Shown piece by piece: positions 36,749-48,178 of a DNA stretch of 64,000 nt. The translations under genes and the position numbers were made by a program. Location of the stretch: the NCBI GenBank assembly GCA_014607495.2, contig CP053157.1, positions 1,240,001 to 1,304,000 on the forward strand, given 5' to 3'. The notes beneath the pieces are model-generated. The model ran no database searches. It was not told where the DNA came from and worked only from the letters and a program-made list of their open reading frames with translations. Source of the DNA: Carposina sasakii. Taxonomy: Eukaryota; Arthropoda; Insecta; Lepidoptera; Carposinidae. Position 1 is the stretch's first letter. Each line of letters begins with the position of its first letter.

Positions 36749-36867
36749 TGATATTAAGACGTGCACCTTCCAAGCGGGAGGCGTATGTTCGATCCCAGTC
36801 ACGGGCCTGTACCAATGAATTAATATTTCATGTACAGATTTTAATGTTGCAAAATTGTCACTTAGCT
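36749..36867 (+). repeat. SINE-S head
   Basis: GACGTGCACCTTCCAAGCGG, then GGCGTATGTTCGATCCCAGT with CACGGGCCTG is a degenerate tRNA-like head with box B, followed by TTAATATTTCATGTACAGAT and TTGTCACTTAGCT. It passes into Rep-V. Confidence 0.7.
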
Positions 36868-37078
36868 CGTGCCTAGGAAAGCACGTAAAACCGTTGGTCC
36901 TGCGCTTGATCTCTCTCCGGTCGTGTCGGCTTTCCGTCCCATCGGACTATGAGAGTAACGGAATAGAGAGTGCATCTGTGTTTGCGCACACACTTGTGCA
37001 CTATAATATCTCCTGCGTACCTGGCCAATCTTCGTAGAGATTGGTCGCCTTGACCGAAATACGGTCGGAGATCATCAC
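36868..37078 (+). repeat. Rep-V copy
   Basis: TGCCTAGGAAAGCACGTAAA, CTCTCTCCGGTCGTGTCGGC, GGAATAGAGAGTGCATCTGT and CCGAAATACGGTCGGAGATC; reverse complement of 32126-32362 at high identity. Confidence 0.8.
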
Positions 37079-37579
37079 ATATAAACTATCGCTAAAATTA
37101 GCAGTTATGTAACTTATGCATTACACACGAATAGTTTACGCGGACTGAAATGGGCGACCGAATGACGGGTAAAAATACCCATCAGGAATAATTGCGGGTA
37201 GGGTCGCAGACGTTTGCTACTACAATACACAGATGCAATTGCACCTCTATAACATTTCTGTATAAAATAAAAGTGCTATACGTGAGAATCTTACTGTAAT
37301 ATAAAATAAAGATGGTATTGTCGCATATTTGTGCAAGTGTCGTGTTTTATTCGTTTTGTTGTGCAGCGAACCGGGCCCGAGTGCACTCCTACTGAACCAC
37401 TTTGTTAAGGAAAGCGTTCATGTATTGTTATTTTTCTAACACATCTTCATTTATTATGGGTTAGCTTACGTATATTTTTTATGGAGTGGATATCCGCGAG
37501 TCCACTTTGAGTGCAAAAAAAAAACAATATGTCGAAATAAAAGTAGCCTATGTCCGCTCTCAGGCCCTAAACTTTATAG
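37079..37579. other. Intergenic, nothing recognised
   Basis: No shared repeat or coding signal. Confidence 0.4.
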
Positions 37580-37587
37580 ATGGACAT

Positions 37588-37732
37588 TAGAGATTGCATG
37601 CCCATTTAGACATCCACCGGGCCTGGCTATTCATACCAGGCCCGGTGACCGGGCCCGGTAGGTACGAAAACTGCGGCACGGAAGCCTCAACTTGTAGAAA
37701 ATTGAATGGCCGGGCCCGGTTTGTAATCTCTA
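37588..37732. mobile_element. hAT-like MITE, 145 bp, perfect 8-bp duplication
   Basis: Termini TAGAGATTGCA and, inverted, TAGAGATTACA; ATGGACAT at 37580-37587 and 37733-37740. TAGAG-type ends plus 8-bp duplications are standard for hAT. The interior contains CCGGGCCCGG palindromes at about 37649 and 37710 and several half copies. Confidence 0.85.
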
Positions 37733-37775
37733 ATGGACATACAGAGTTATTTTCACATTTGTAATAGTAGTAAGG

Positions 37776-38111
37776 TCTAAGGACGTGGTCTCTAACTATG
37801 TGCCTCATAAAAAAGCTCAGGATCGCATAACGAGCGATGGAAAGAGCTATGCTTGGGATCTCTCTGCGTGATCGAATCAGAAATGAGGAGATCCGCAGAC
37901 GTACAAAGATCACCGACATAGCTGAACGGTCCAGCAAGCTGAAGTGGCAATGGGCAGGGCACATAGCTCGAAGAACTGATGGCCGATGGAGTCGGAAAGT
38001 TCTAGAGTGGATACCACGTATCGGCAAGCGCAGCGTGGGAAGGCCACCCGCGAGGTGGACGGATGACCTGGCCAAGGTTGCGGGCGTCGGTTGTAAATGA
38101 TGATGATGATG
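37776..38111 (+). pseudogene. RTE retrotransposon 3' end, 5'-truncated, 13-bp duplication
   Basis: AATAGTAGTAAGG at 37763-37775 and 38112-38124. The frame from 37837 reads MERAMLGISLRDRIRNEEIR, KITDIAERSSKLKWQWAGHI, ARRTDGRWSRKVLEWIPRIG and KRSVGRPPARWTDDLAKVAG, the C terminus of RTE reverse transcriptases, then stops early as GVGCK at 38100 with an ATGATGATGATGA tail. Compared with 47920-48178, 78 bp (26 codons, WMQAASDRSEW ... TSQG) are exactly missing. Confidence 0.85.
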
Positions 38112-38124
38112 AATAGTAGTAAGG

Positions 38125-38763
38125 ATATACAAAACTTGGGATTATATCCTATGCAACAAAATGCAATAATAACAGAAGAAACAAATGCAGCAGCGTCGCA
38201 TTATTATATGCTGTTTGCGCTAGAGCCTTTCCATCCAGGTTCATTTTGATTACTCAAACTATTAGTCGATCCTACTTCCTTTATATAAAAAATTAAATAA
38301 ATATATAAATAGGCCCTCTTAGGGGGCAATTCCGCAAAAGTTTCGAGCGAAAACGAAGCGGAAACGGAACCATTGTAAAAGTTCGTTACGTACGATGCAA
38401 TTATTACTATACGTTGACGTAAATAGACATATTTCAGCATGAGACAGATAATATTTTTATTATGTCATACTTGTCACCGCTGCATGCTAAAATATACTTA
38501 CCTACCTTATAATTCAAAGGGTAAAAAGATATTTCTTCGCACCGCCATTTGTTAACGGTTTGTTAGTGGTTGCGTTTCGGCATTGGTTTCGGTTCAAAAT
38601 GTTTGCAGAATTTTGTCCCACTCGCTAACTTTGTCTTGTTGGAGATGACTAATATGGTGAAAATTCCCTGTCACCGAGTAGGTAAGTAACTGAAACAGAG
38701 GTATGTATAATTAATCTTTTACTAACTAAAACCACTTGAAAATATACCCAAAGATGTAACTTA
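38125..38763. other. Intergenic, nothing recognised
   Basis: Only the TTAACGGTTTGTTAGTGGTT block shared with 35410. Confidence 0.4.
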
Positions 38764-38825
38764 TGCAGGATATAATAAAAAGGGTGTGTTAAATGAAAGG
38801 CTATGAAAATACCCCACTATTACTG
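38764..38825 (+). mobile_element. MITE-B left-arm fragment
   Basis: AGGATATAATAAAAAGGGTG with TGTTAAATGAAAGGCTATG; the rest of MITE-B is missing. Confidence 0.5.
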
Positions 38826-38877
38826 AATTATTGTACATTTTCAAATTTATTTAGTTTAAAGAAAAAAAAAAAATAAA

Positions 38878-39150
38878 GAAATGGAAAAAATTCTTCATCC
38901 GAGTGGGAATCGAACCCACGACCACTGCAAACCGTGCCAGCCGCTCTAACCACTGAGCTACCGGGTCAATTACTCGATAATGACGAATTTTACCATCTCT
39001 TTTCTAAATTACATATTGGCAACGTTATTTTTCATCCCGATAGCTATACACTAGCCAAATCTCGGCAAACAAAGCTGAATCCCTCAGCACAATGTTTAAA
39101 GATGAAACGATCAACCATATCCTATACTCCATTTAATTTTGAACAAGCAC
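38878..39150 (-). mobile_element. SINE-A composite copy
   Basis: Reverse complement of 4913-5180: inverted box B GGAATCGAACCC, box A text CTCTAACCACTGAGCTACC, then the 150-bp block GACGAATTTTACCATCTCTT through GATGAAACGATCAACCATAT. The tRNA-like part is slightly better preserved than at 5069. Confidence 0.75.
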
Positions 39151-39639
39151 ACTGATATTCAAAAATGTTTACCAAAGCAAAGCAAGAGCATGTTACCTGT
39201 AAATAAATGTACAATAGATATAGGTTTGTACCTCAGTATTTTCCCCAGATTTTCCTAGTTTCTTCACGGAGGGGTTGTCAACCCTTCTAAGCACCCTTAA
39301 GGTGACGAGCGCGTGTATTGTCAGCGAAATTGAGAGTCGACAGAAATAACACAATGTAGATACAAACTACAGGATAAATAATACAAGGTCTTACCGTTTT
39401 AAGAGGGTGGCTTAACAAAATTATTTAGCTAGAACTGCGGGATCAAGAAAGATATCCCATAGCTTAGCAAAGTGGGATTAGATAGAACAGACAGGTAACA
39501 CATTGCTAGATCATCGCTCATAGGAGAGCGCTTTTATGTTCTTTAGAAAACTTTACTCGCATTGGAAGAAATGGGAACTAGTATTCTAGTTAAAGGCTAC
39601 CTTCTCCTGAAGAATTACGTAACTCGGTGCGGGCGAACA

Positions 39640-39770
39640 GCTGTGTTCGCGAAATGGGGTAACCAAAACTGCAGGATATAAAAGGAGATCCCACAGCCTT
39701 GCTTAGCAGAGCGGGGACAGATGTCAAAGATTAGTGACAAGTTACCAGCTTATTGCCTGGAAAATTTAGA
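39640..39770 (-). repeat. Rep-D fragment
   Basis: CAGCTGTGTTCGCGAAATGG, AAAACTGCAGGATATAAAAG, AGCGGGGACAGATGTC and AGTGACAAGTTACCAGCTTA. Confidence 0.7.
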
Positions 39771-39785
39771 TATTTTGTTGCGATG

Positions 39786-39858
39786 TGCGGCACGTGAGTG
39801 GCATGTGCCGCACGTGCCACTTCGGTCACGGAACACTCCGCGGTGTCGTCACATGTGA
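39786..39858. promoter_or_regulatory. Cluster of E-box palindromes
   Basis: CACGTG at 39791-39796 and 39811-39816, CATGTG at 39802-39807 and 39852-39857, within overlapping hairpins (GTGCGGCA/TGCCGCAC and AGTGGCA/TGCCACT). This could be a bHLH-protein site cluster, or simply a remnant of an inverted-repeat element. There is no adjacent gene. Confidence 0.3.
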
Positions 39859-40104
39859 CCGCAATAGGGCTGTCTATGCGCCAATTTAATAGTTAGCATG
39901 CTACATTTTACATATATACAAAATGAATAGTAAAATTTAATTATTTTTCAACAAATTAATCCATAATATAAAGTAACATGTCCTGAAATGGGGACGGAAC
40001 ATAACGGAAATCCTATAGTTCCCTAAATGGCTGACGAATAGCACGGCCTACCCGACGATTTCAGATGCCTGAAACTTGAAAGGTGTTTTCTTTGTATAAC
40101 ATAG

Positions 40105-40350
40105 GTATCTTCTATGCTGCTCCGGGAGTGAAAAAAAAAGTCTAATAAGACAGCTGCTTCTCTTCTCGGGCATATTGTACAAGTCAGTAGAGGGACAAGA
40201 GGGTCTTGGTGTTTTGTAGGCGATGGGCTGACGTGTCACTACTAACCGAACTTGTACATCTCAAATATATCCTCAAAATTGGTCAGAAGTGGCACCATGT
40301 GGTCCTATCGGCCGTTGGTGTTCTGCCTACCCCGTAAGGGTTATACTAAA
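40105..40350 (-). repeat. Rep-G copy
   Basis: TATGCTGCTCCGGGAGTGAA, TTGTACAAGTCAGTAGAGGG, ACAAGAGGGTCTTGGTGTTT and GGTCAGAAGTGGCACCATGT, ending TCTGCCTACCCCGTAAGG. About 85% identical to 47200-47440. Confidence 0.8.
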
Positions 40351-40588
40351 ATTCCTAAGAAAACGGGACAAACGGGAATTCGAAAAATTACGCGCACAAA
40401 TCGTAGTCTGCGACGCTGGTCTTCATTAAAATACTAATTTAAACAATCAGTTTAGTGCGCGCTGTAAAACATGTTTAATTCCAAAGTAATTATTTTCTGT
40501 CTTTTTTTTTACAAACAATAATAAAAAATTGCATATCGAGGGGTGATAGGCTGATTGAGCTAAGCGCCACTATGGCCGATTTTGAGTT

Positions 40589-40967
40589 ATACAGGGTGAT
40601 TTTTGGTCGTCAACGTTCCCGAAAACTACGGAATCTCCTCATCATCACGATCATTTTTCTCCATGGAAGCATACCTGGGAAGTGTCTGGTTTCCAAAATA
40701 TTAGGGTCCAAAGTTGAGTAAATAGACTGCGTTTTTCTGCATAAATGCACATAGACGCGCGTAGCAGGATTTTTTCACGAAAAATAATTAATATCTGTCT
40801 ATAAAAAAACTAACATAAACACTAGACACTATAAATTTCGCACGATCAAGGAATTTAATTTATTTTTTTCAAAAAAAAATTTTTTTCCCAGCATTTTTTT
40901 GGCATAAACTTACTTTATTTCATGTACGTACCCTTCGTTAAAGGTGGCCACAAAAAACAACCTGTAT
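40589..40967 (+). mobile_element. MITE-A copy, forward
   Basis: ACAGGGTGATTTTTGGTCGT to ACAAAAAACAACCTGTAT. Nearly identical to 17676-18060 and, inverted, to 55012-55403, a sign of recent spread. Confidence 0.92.
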
Positions 40968-41379
40968 ATTATGGTGTGCTAATTTCCATGATGATTATTA
41001 TTCCCGAAATTAAAATACCATAGAGTAGCTAACATTAGAATAGGTACTTAAAGTTATACATATAGTATTATGTACACCTTCTGTACTATTTCTATTCTTT
41101 AATCTATGGCATGAACCTACATGACCTCACTCCTATTTTTTTAATACAAATGCAGTATTCGAAAGTTTCGTAAATTAAATAAAAGCTTTTCAGTAGAGAT
41201 ACACCAATTTGTATCGGAGAACATATTCTAGTGTCTTTCGATATATCTTTATCTAGTCGAATGTAACAATAGGTACTACATATTAGTACAAAGTAACTTC
41301 ATTTTTCAATCCAACTGATAAAAATTTTGTCCTCGTAGGTACTTAGGTACTCCAAAAGTTCACTTCAATAGGAAGTATC
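40968..41379. other. Intergenic, nothing recognised
   Basis: AT-rich; no shared repeat. Confidence 0.4.
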
Positions 41380-41513
41380 CTGTGCTGATGCGGGGCTTCA
41401 CTAGGATACATCAGCTGCATCTCATTCCGTGTATGTCGTAAGAGTCGAGTAAGGAACTCGGGGTAACCCATGTTGGGAACACAGCCGTGTATATATATAT
41501 ATGTATGTATGTA
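41380..41513 (+). repeat. Rep-D, internally deleted
   Basis: TGTGCTGATGCGGGGCTTCA, AGAGTCGAGTAAGGAACTCG, then directly GGGAACACAGCCGTGTATAT and a (TA)n GTATGTATGTA tail: both ends present, about 90 bp of the middle missing. Confidence 0.75.
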
Positions 41514-42840
41514 GTTGGGAGTTCCGATAAATAAACATAGCCTTTCTACCAGAGATATGCTTTGCTGCGGATACGTGTTACAGCCACCAATCATATCAAA
41601 CGCCGTAGCTAGTAGAAAGGCAGCCTAAACCTCCAAGTTATACCGCTCTACTTATGAGATGCTAGTACTTGCACTAAGAATGACTTAACATAAGTTGACA
41701 AAACAAACACAATTTACACCAGTTTCCAGAATAAAAGCCGCCCAGTCTAGCTGGGACCGGCGCTAACTAGTTAGAACTGGTTAGAACTGACGTAAGCCGG
41801 TTCACTAAAGTTTAATGTAAGACAGTAAATAGCGTCTCTGTGCTCGGGATAAGCGTTCCCAGGCTATTGGCCATCTGCTCTGAGAGGTAAAGTTGAGGAA
41901 AATCTGTCGGGGGAAACTAGAAAATGTGTAAATACCGGTCATTTCTGGTTTTCTCCGGTTCAATCCGTATTTTAGAACGAATTTGTGTTGAAAATAGTAT
42001 TTTTGTAAATTTGTTTTGGCAATACTACTATTTGTCTGTACTATTAGTCGACTACGAATTCGTAGATCTGCTACGGCTACGATATTTTAGAGCTTATTTT
42101 TCGTAGACTTTATTATTTTTAACCGACTTCAAAAAAAGGAGGAGGTTCTCAATTCATCTGTATGTATATTTTATGTTTTACGTAATTAGAAATTAGAATA
42201 TGTATTATTAATTTTTTGGGAAAAAATTATTATGGAATATGTAAAAAAATGTAATGTAAATGCTATGAATTGAAAGTCTCTCTAAAACAAAAATTTAATT
42301 TATAGACTAAAACGGTTAAAATAACGTCTTAAGTCAATGATCTGTTTCTGCAACATTATAAAATTTCACAAAAACTAGATTACAATGCGGAATAAATTTT
42401 CGCTAACTATACACACGTTTATTAACAAGGCCGTTGTATTTCAAAAGATCCTAAATATCTCATTTTCCTAAATAGCCATACCAACTTTAGCACCGTAACT
42501 TGTGAGAATATCATATTATAAACCGCCCCTAACCAGAGGGTCGTAAAAACTGACGTTTATTCATCATAACCCGGCGTAAACTAACAAAGCCAGTTTAAAT
42601 TTAACCACGGTTTATCCCTGAATAAAATTAGCCCATTTATACCCACCGCCGTGTGAAATTAGATTGCTTTACTTAAATTGAAATCTCTGAGTTAAGGCCA
42701 CGCTTCATTTAAAATTGGAATAGTTTCGGCAATATTATAAAGCGATTGCTTTGTGAAAGTTAAAAAAAAATACAAGTATTATTATTATTCAGATACAGGC
42801 AAAATCAGTTGCCTCAACTGCCTGCCTGTTTACATATAAT
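41514..42840. other. Intergenic; LINE-type tail fragment near 42120
   Basis: AACCGACTTCAAAAAAAGGA with GGAGGTTCTCAATTC (42120-42154) is a tail text common in Lepidoptera. Nothing else is recognised. Confidence 0.45.
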
Positions 42841-42975
42841 AATAATAATGGTATCCGCCATGTGTGTCCCACACCATATTAAAGTTCTCTAAAAAGGCCA
42901 TCTTGGCCACGGCCCGATGCACGCCTCTCAAAGGACCGGGACTCTGTAGTCCCGAGAATTTAAACAGAGATATAA
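42841..42975 (+). mobile_element. LINE 3' end, strongly 5'-truncated
   Basis: GTATCCGCCATGTGTGTCCC, GATGCACGCCTCTCAAAGGA, CCGGGACTCTGTAGTCCCGA and GAATTTAAACAGAGATATAA with an ATA tail. It matches the last 125 bp of 58546-59230; a shared 3' end with different 5' cut points is the mark of target-primed retroposition. Confidence 0.75.
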
Positions 42976-43079
42976 TAATAATAATATAAATTTTTGTAGA
43001 TACCTAACTGCGAACAAAAATATAGAATGTGTGTTTTTTAGAATAACTTATACAAAGAATAGGTTATAAATGATTAAGT

Positions 43080-43460
43080 TTTGCATTACTATAGGCAGAA
43101 CTCCTATATATGGCGTGCGAGTAATAATTTCAATTTAACTAGTAAGACATTGGACATAGATCTGTTTGATACAAGTGCTGTGGCGGTTAGACGGACCATA
43201 GCTGGATCCTTTTTCAAATAGTCTTGTGTTTTAATTAACCTAAATTATATGTGATGTACCTAGCCGGGAGTGAATAAGTACATAAGAAACTATTTTGCTA
43301 AATTAGTAAAGTCAAGTCAATTTGTAATTGTGTGTTGCGTAATATTTTTGTGTCGCATACTTGCGGAGACCTTAATTTAGCTGCATGTCACTATATTGTT
43401 GTTATTACTGCCTTAATATAGCTGTTGGTCTTCCTAATACCAAATAAATAAATAAAATAA
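43080..43460 (+). mobile_element. LINE 3' end with AATAAATAAATAAA tail
   Basis: GGCAGAACTCCTATATATGG through GTTGGTCTTCCTAATACCAA with AATAAATAAATAAAAT. Recognised by general resemblance to lepidopteran LINE 3' UTRs; no reverse transcriptase text remains. Confidence 0.5.
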
Positions 43461-44040
43461 AAAATTACGTCATCATAATCATAAAATTAATGTTGTTACT
43501 CTAAGCTTATAATAGGTATTTCAATATCAAATCAAATCAATTCAATTAATTTATTTGCACAAAATATGGGTACAATAAATCATAACATCTGTAAGTCATA
43601 GGTACAAGATCCTTACATATTTTGCCAAAAGTCGACAAACAAATATAGTTCTAGTGTTAGCTTACCTCGATAAAAAACTACACAATATAAAAACATAGGC
43701 AATAGGCACATAGTTCTAGCTGATGTGCAAATACGATGCCGTGCAAATATGATCCTCGTCTTTAGGGACAACTCTACCTAATCAATCTAGTCAAATTATT
43801 TTAAAATATAATAATTGAGCAAAATAGGTGAGTTGTCAATCGTATCTGAAGATTAAAGTTGGTAAAATTAAAGTCATATTATTAATACTCTGACTTGTTG
43901 GGTATATGCAATCTAGACATATTTTCAAATTATTTTAATTAATTACTTAAAATATATAATTAATGTACCAGATACTTGTATTATAACTTATCGCGCTCCA
44001 CATTGCAATTAGAAATATTTAATGGTATTAAAATATAAGA
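43461..44040. other. Intergenic, AT-rich
   Basis: TTCAATTAATTTATTTGCAC near 43540 resembles an antisense LINE tail; otherwise empty. Confidence 0.4.
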
Positions 44041-44269
44041 AAAAGGGTAAAAAAAAGAGCCCAAGAAATCTAACAAAATTTGAGACTCGAAATCACATGT
44101 TTATTTTTCAAGATTGTATGAAAATTCCTGAGATATTAAAAAATTGTCCATACTATCGGGAAAAATAAACATGTGATTTCGAGTCTCAAATTTTGTGGAT
44201 AGGTTCTCTATAGTGGGCTATTTACGTAGCTTTTCGCTTAACATACCCTTTTTGTTACACCTCTGTATA
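44041..44269. mobile_element. MITE-B copy, left end truncated
   Basis: AAATTTGAGACTCGAAATCA, CCATACTATCGGGAAAAATA and CCTTTTTGTTACACCTCTGT; the first about 40 bp are lost. Confidence 0.85.
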
Positions 44270-45189
44270 GGTATTGTTTACATACCTATTATGTAAATGT
44301 TCATTCTGACCATAATTTAATAGCATAATAAAATGTTGTAGTTAACTTTAAAGTCTACTTTGTTACTAAATGGCTACATTGTTTTAGCGCTCTAGACTAA
44401 ACCTATTATGTATCTAGATTCAAATTTTATGTGCAGCGCTCATCCTTTCCCTTCTTCTTCTTCTTCAGCCTATTATTCCACTGTTTAACTATTTTTTCAC
44501 CACGCTTTGGTAGTGTATTTTCTCAAATGCCCACCTGACCCTTAAGCCTCGTACGATACCCACGGGCAGGCAGGCTCTAATCCTTTCCCACTACTGGTGA
44601 ATAGTGGATGTTTAATTTACACACTTATTGGGGGGCACATATTTTTACCCATGACACCAATTATCTGAAATTTATAATATCTGTTTATCAATCAAATATA
44701 CCTATACATAATACAATAGCTAAAATAGAAATGTAAATAAATTCAGAAAAATTTATTGCTATTTTTATTACAAACTTAATTTAAACCTACAAATATTAGA
44801 GCTTAACACTAAACCTAAAAGCCAGAAAGATACTTAATATTCATTTTTCTGTTAATCACTCTAAAAACAAACTTGGCCTTAAGACAAAAGTTTTCATCTT
44901 TTGACACTCACCGACTGATTAATATTCACAAATTACAAGTCGCATTATTCTGTTACGAAGTGTTACTTCGAGTTTAATCGACTTCGAAATTTATTTCTGT
45001 TTCCATTTATATATTTAAAAAATACAGTATTATCTTCAAGAGACGATGGCTTATAAGCCAGTTCAGTATTTAGGTGAAATTTCGCATAAGTCGCATTACT
45101 TGAATATGCTGTTATTTGTTTCTCTCCTTTTTTTCTCAATGTAGTTATGTAGTTTCTTAAAAAAATTTTAATTGCACATGTTACCCAGT
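44270..45189. other. Intergenic; SINE-T fragment at 44456-44580
   Basis: SINE-T inverse text TCAGCCTATTATTCCACTG, then CTCGTACGATACCCACGGGC. The rest, to 45189, is unassigned; minus-strand frame 44963-45325 overlaps LINE-K text and is not called. Confidence 0.5.
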
Positions 45190-45330
45190 TTGTAAACAAT
45201 TTCTCTTTACTTGCTTGGCTTGCTGGAAGAGATCTCTGGTAGAGATAAGCTTGCCAATGTACATGCATCTCTTCTTTGATGTTGTTTGCCATATTTCTTT
45301 TTGTGTATGTGTGTATATGTGACAATAAGA
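45190..45330 (-). repeat. LINE-K 3' UTR fragment
   Basis: GGCTTGCTGGAAGAGATCTC, GAGATAAGCTTGCCAATGTA and a TATGTGACAATAAGAAT end, close to 14490-14590 in content. Confidence 0.55.
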
Positions 45331-45615
45331 ATAAGTCGCGCTATTTAATTTGATAGTCTTTAACTTCATTAGCTATTATTATTAAACTACATAATAACAC
45401 CTAAACACATTAACGTTATTAGCTTAAGTGTTATTCTGATGCATTATAACATACTAGCAGATGCGCGCGACAACATTTGCGTAGACTAGGTACTGGATTA
45501 TAGGCTACTTAGCTGTATCGTAATCTTTGAGTAACGAAATTCCATACCTTGACACATTAATCCCGCAAAATTAATAAAAAAAAATTAATTGTTATATTTA
45601 TTTATATCTAATCAG

Positions 45616-45735
45616 TGGGGTAAGCACTAACCTTTTTACGCGGCGTAACGCTAGCGACTCGCTAGCAAAATCTATGTGATTTGACAGTTTGACGCTAGCG
45701 TTACGAACTATCGAGAGGTTCGTGTTTACCCCAAG
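45616..45735. mobile_element. Small MITE with GGGGTAA ends
   Basis: GGGGTAAGCACTAACCT at the left and, inverted, GGGGTAAACACGAACCT at the right, with inner CGTAACGCTAGCG/CGCTAGCGTTACG arms; 120 bp. The GGGGTAA start resembles the pogo-like ends at 22159 but no TA duplication is evident. Confidence 0.6.
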
Positions 45736-46319
45736 ATAAGTTTCAAGATTCTAGTTCTTAATAATGATGTTATTTCCATATAAGTTTTAAACCCCATATT
45801 TCAACCTTCAGCCTTCTTTTCATGTAAGAAATAACTTAGTTTTAATGCTTGCACTTCTATATGAGTTTCATGTAAACCTTTATTGGAAAAAAAGTTCTAC
45901 AATTTAATTTTATTTGAAAGCTACGTAGTTAATTTTTGCGCAAACTACGAGCATGAAGATAATAATAAAAAATACAAAACACATAACTGACGAGGAGGTG
46001 GATGCGACAAACTGCAGCCCTTAATAGAGTAATGAAAGGGTAACGCGAGGCAAAGTGGGACACGCGCGACTTCCCGGTAACGCTCTCGTATTCATGCTAT
46101 CCTGGTAGGATGACCAAATTGTTGTTGGGTGATTATGGTGGAAGAAAATGTTTCAAAAGGAGGGTACGATTATGGGTTATTGTTGTAATTCTGATTATTA
46201 AAACCGATTAAAACAGAAAGTAAAACTCATAAGAAGAAAGAAGGTACAAATATTATTTACAATAGTTAAATTCGTTATATTCACTCAATAAATAAATAAT
46301 TTATTTTATTAATTTGAAG
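45736..46319. other. Intergenic, nothing recognised
   Basis: No shared repeat or coding signal. Confidence 0.4.
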
Positions 46320-46590
46320 CATATTGATGCTGTCTTTTTCTAAAACTAGAGTGAGATGACAGTATCAACTTTATCCTTCAGATAGCTTATCTAATCATTG
46401 GAAAAACATGGCTTTTCGAAACTAAAAATTTATAATAATTAATTAAATAATTTATAACTAATTTGACTAGGATACTGTTGATGCTGTCTTTATTCTAAAT
46501 ACATATGAGTGATGATGGGACAACGAGAAGGATAGTATCAACTTTATCCTTCAGATAGCTTATCTAATCATTGGAAAAACATGGCTTTTC
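46320..46590 (+). repeat. Tandem duplication of about 150 bp
   Basis: GACAGTATCAACTTTATCCT, TCAGATAGCTTATCTAATCA and TTGGAAAAACATGGCTTTTC occur at 46356-46421 and, near identically, at 46526-46592; each is preceded by TTGATGCTGTCTTT. Related text is at 13868-13995. Confidence 0.8.
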
Positions 46591-47199
46591 GATCGTAACT
46601 ACAAACTTCTAATTAACTGTTAAACTACTTTAATTGTAATTTTAACAAACTGGCGGTAAGTAGAAAATTATTGATACTTAATCAGTAAAAGTGCTATTGC
46701 ATTCACCGTTAGTACCAGGACTCCAGCACTGCACTGACACAAAAACCCCTCTAGGTGGAAAAACAAACGGGAAAACTGTAAGTGGGGACGCAGATGCGGA
46801 CTACACGTACCGCCCTCCTTGTCTTGCCCAAGGGTTATTATCCCCGTGCGAAAGAGATGCAAAATAACAATTTCGTATTAAAAAGTAGTCGTTAATTGCA
46901 AGTTTTACAGCTCTTTTTAACAGCGTTTGCGGTTAACTTATATTATGTTTCTTTTGCTACTATGAAAACATTATTTGCATAGAATAAGTTGTGTATTGCA
47001 AGCCACCCGGACATATACTTTGTAGAAGAATGTTAATAAGGGAAGCACAGAAGTGAGCAAGAACACATTAAAAGTTTTTTTCTAGTACAGATAAAATGTA
47101 AAATTTACGATAATATGTTTTAGGATATTGGATTCAATCTAAAATGTATACTTAGCTTTATAAATGTACCTTTATATTATTTGTTTGTGATACATTACT
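46591..47199. other. Intergenic, nothing recognised
   Basis: No shared repeat or coding signal. Confidence 0.4.
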
Positions 47200-47440
47200 T
47201 GTATGCTGCTCTGGGAGTGAAACAAAAAAAAGTATAATAGGTACAGCTGCTTTTCTTCCCGGGTATACTGTACAAGTCAGTAGAGGGACAAGAGGGTCTT
47301 GGTGTTTTGTAGGCGATGGGCTGACCCCCTGTCACTACCAACCAAACTTGTACATCTCAACTATACCCCCAAAATTGGTCAGAAGTGGCACCATTCTGGT
47401 TCTATCGGCCCTTGGTGCTCTGCCTACCCCGTAAGGTATA
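47200..47440 (-). repeat. Rep-G copy
   Basis: Matches 40105-40350 through GTATGCTGCTCTGGGAGTGA, GTCAGTAGAGGGACAAGAGG and CTGCCTACCCCGTAAGG; the orientation label is arbitrary. Confidence 0.8.
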
Positions 47441-47907
47441 TAGGGTGATTATATGTATGTATGTATGTGCATAACTTGTTTTTGAGACTAAATTGCTATT
47501 TAAAACATTGTTTTGTATAAGTAGTGTTTTACGATTGTTTTCGATATTTTGCGGTACCCATGATTAATCTTTAACAACTGTAAAGCCCTTTTTCCTGTGC
47601 CTTCAGGTATACCTTTTAACTAAAATACGTTAAATTAAATTTATTTATATGCGCCATTAGCAACTTTATATAACATAACATTTGCATGTACGTATCTTTT
47701 ATTACCTTTGGTAAGCAAATCCCTTGGAATATAGCAATAATTGCAACCGTTTCATTATCTCTGGCATCATAATGGAATTCGCCGTTAAAATGGCGTTCAC
47801 TTTCATGCATTCTAACTAGCATCATTACATAACAACGGCTTAATTATTTACAACTGTTAAATTGGAAATAATTTATTTGTGTTTAGTCTAAATAATAATT
47901 AATAATT
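47441..47907. other. Intergenic, nothing recognised
   Basis: No shared repeat or coding signal. Confidence 0.4.
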
Positions 47908-47919
47908 AAGTGGTAATAG

Positions 47920-48178
47920 CTGAACGGTCCAGCAAGCTGAAGTGGCAATGGGCAGGGCACACAGCTCGAAGAACTGATGGCCGATGGAGTCGGAAAGTTC
48001 TAGAGTGGATACCACGTATCGGCAAGCGCAGCGTGGGAAGGCCACCCGCGAGGTGGGCGGATGACCTGGCCAAGGTTGCGGGCGTCGGTTGGATGCAGGC
48101 TGCTTCCGACCGGTCGGAATGGAGGTTGTTGGGGGAGGCCTATGTCCAACAGTGGACTTCTCAGGGCTGTAAATGATG
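47920..48178 (+). pseudogene. RTE retrotransposon 3' end, 5'-truncated, 12-bp duplication
   Basis: AAGTGGTAATAG at 47908-47919 and 48179-48190. The frame reads AERSSKLKWQWAGHTARRTD, GRWSRKVLEWIPRIGKRSVG, RPPARWADDLAKVAGVGW and LLGEAYVQQWTSQGCK, stop, then ATGATGAA. It is nearly identical to 37776-38111 apart from the extra 78 bp there missing. It was inserted into the head of a SINE-S. Confidence 0.88.

Noticed and set aside
36749..36822. Possible tRNA gene (TTCGATCCCAG box B)
   Set aside because: Continues into the SINE-S body; stems do not close and similar heads occur at 48183 and 50819.
37587..38132. 181-codon minus-strand open frame
   Set aside because: It is the antisense of the RTE coding remnant and the adjoining hAT-like MITE.
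44963..45325. 120-codon minus-strand frame
   Set aside because: Its first third translates LINE-K 3' UTR text (VHWQAYLYQRSLP is also readable at 2146-2200). No domain was recognised.
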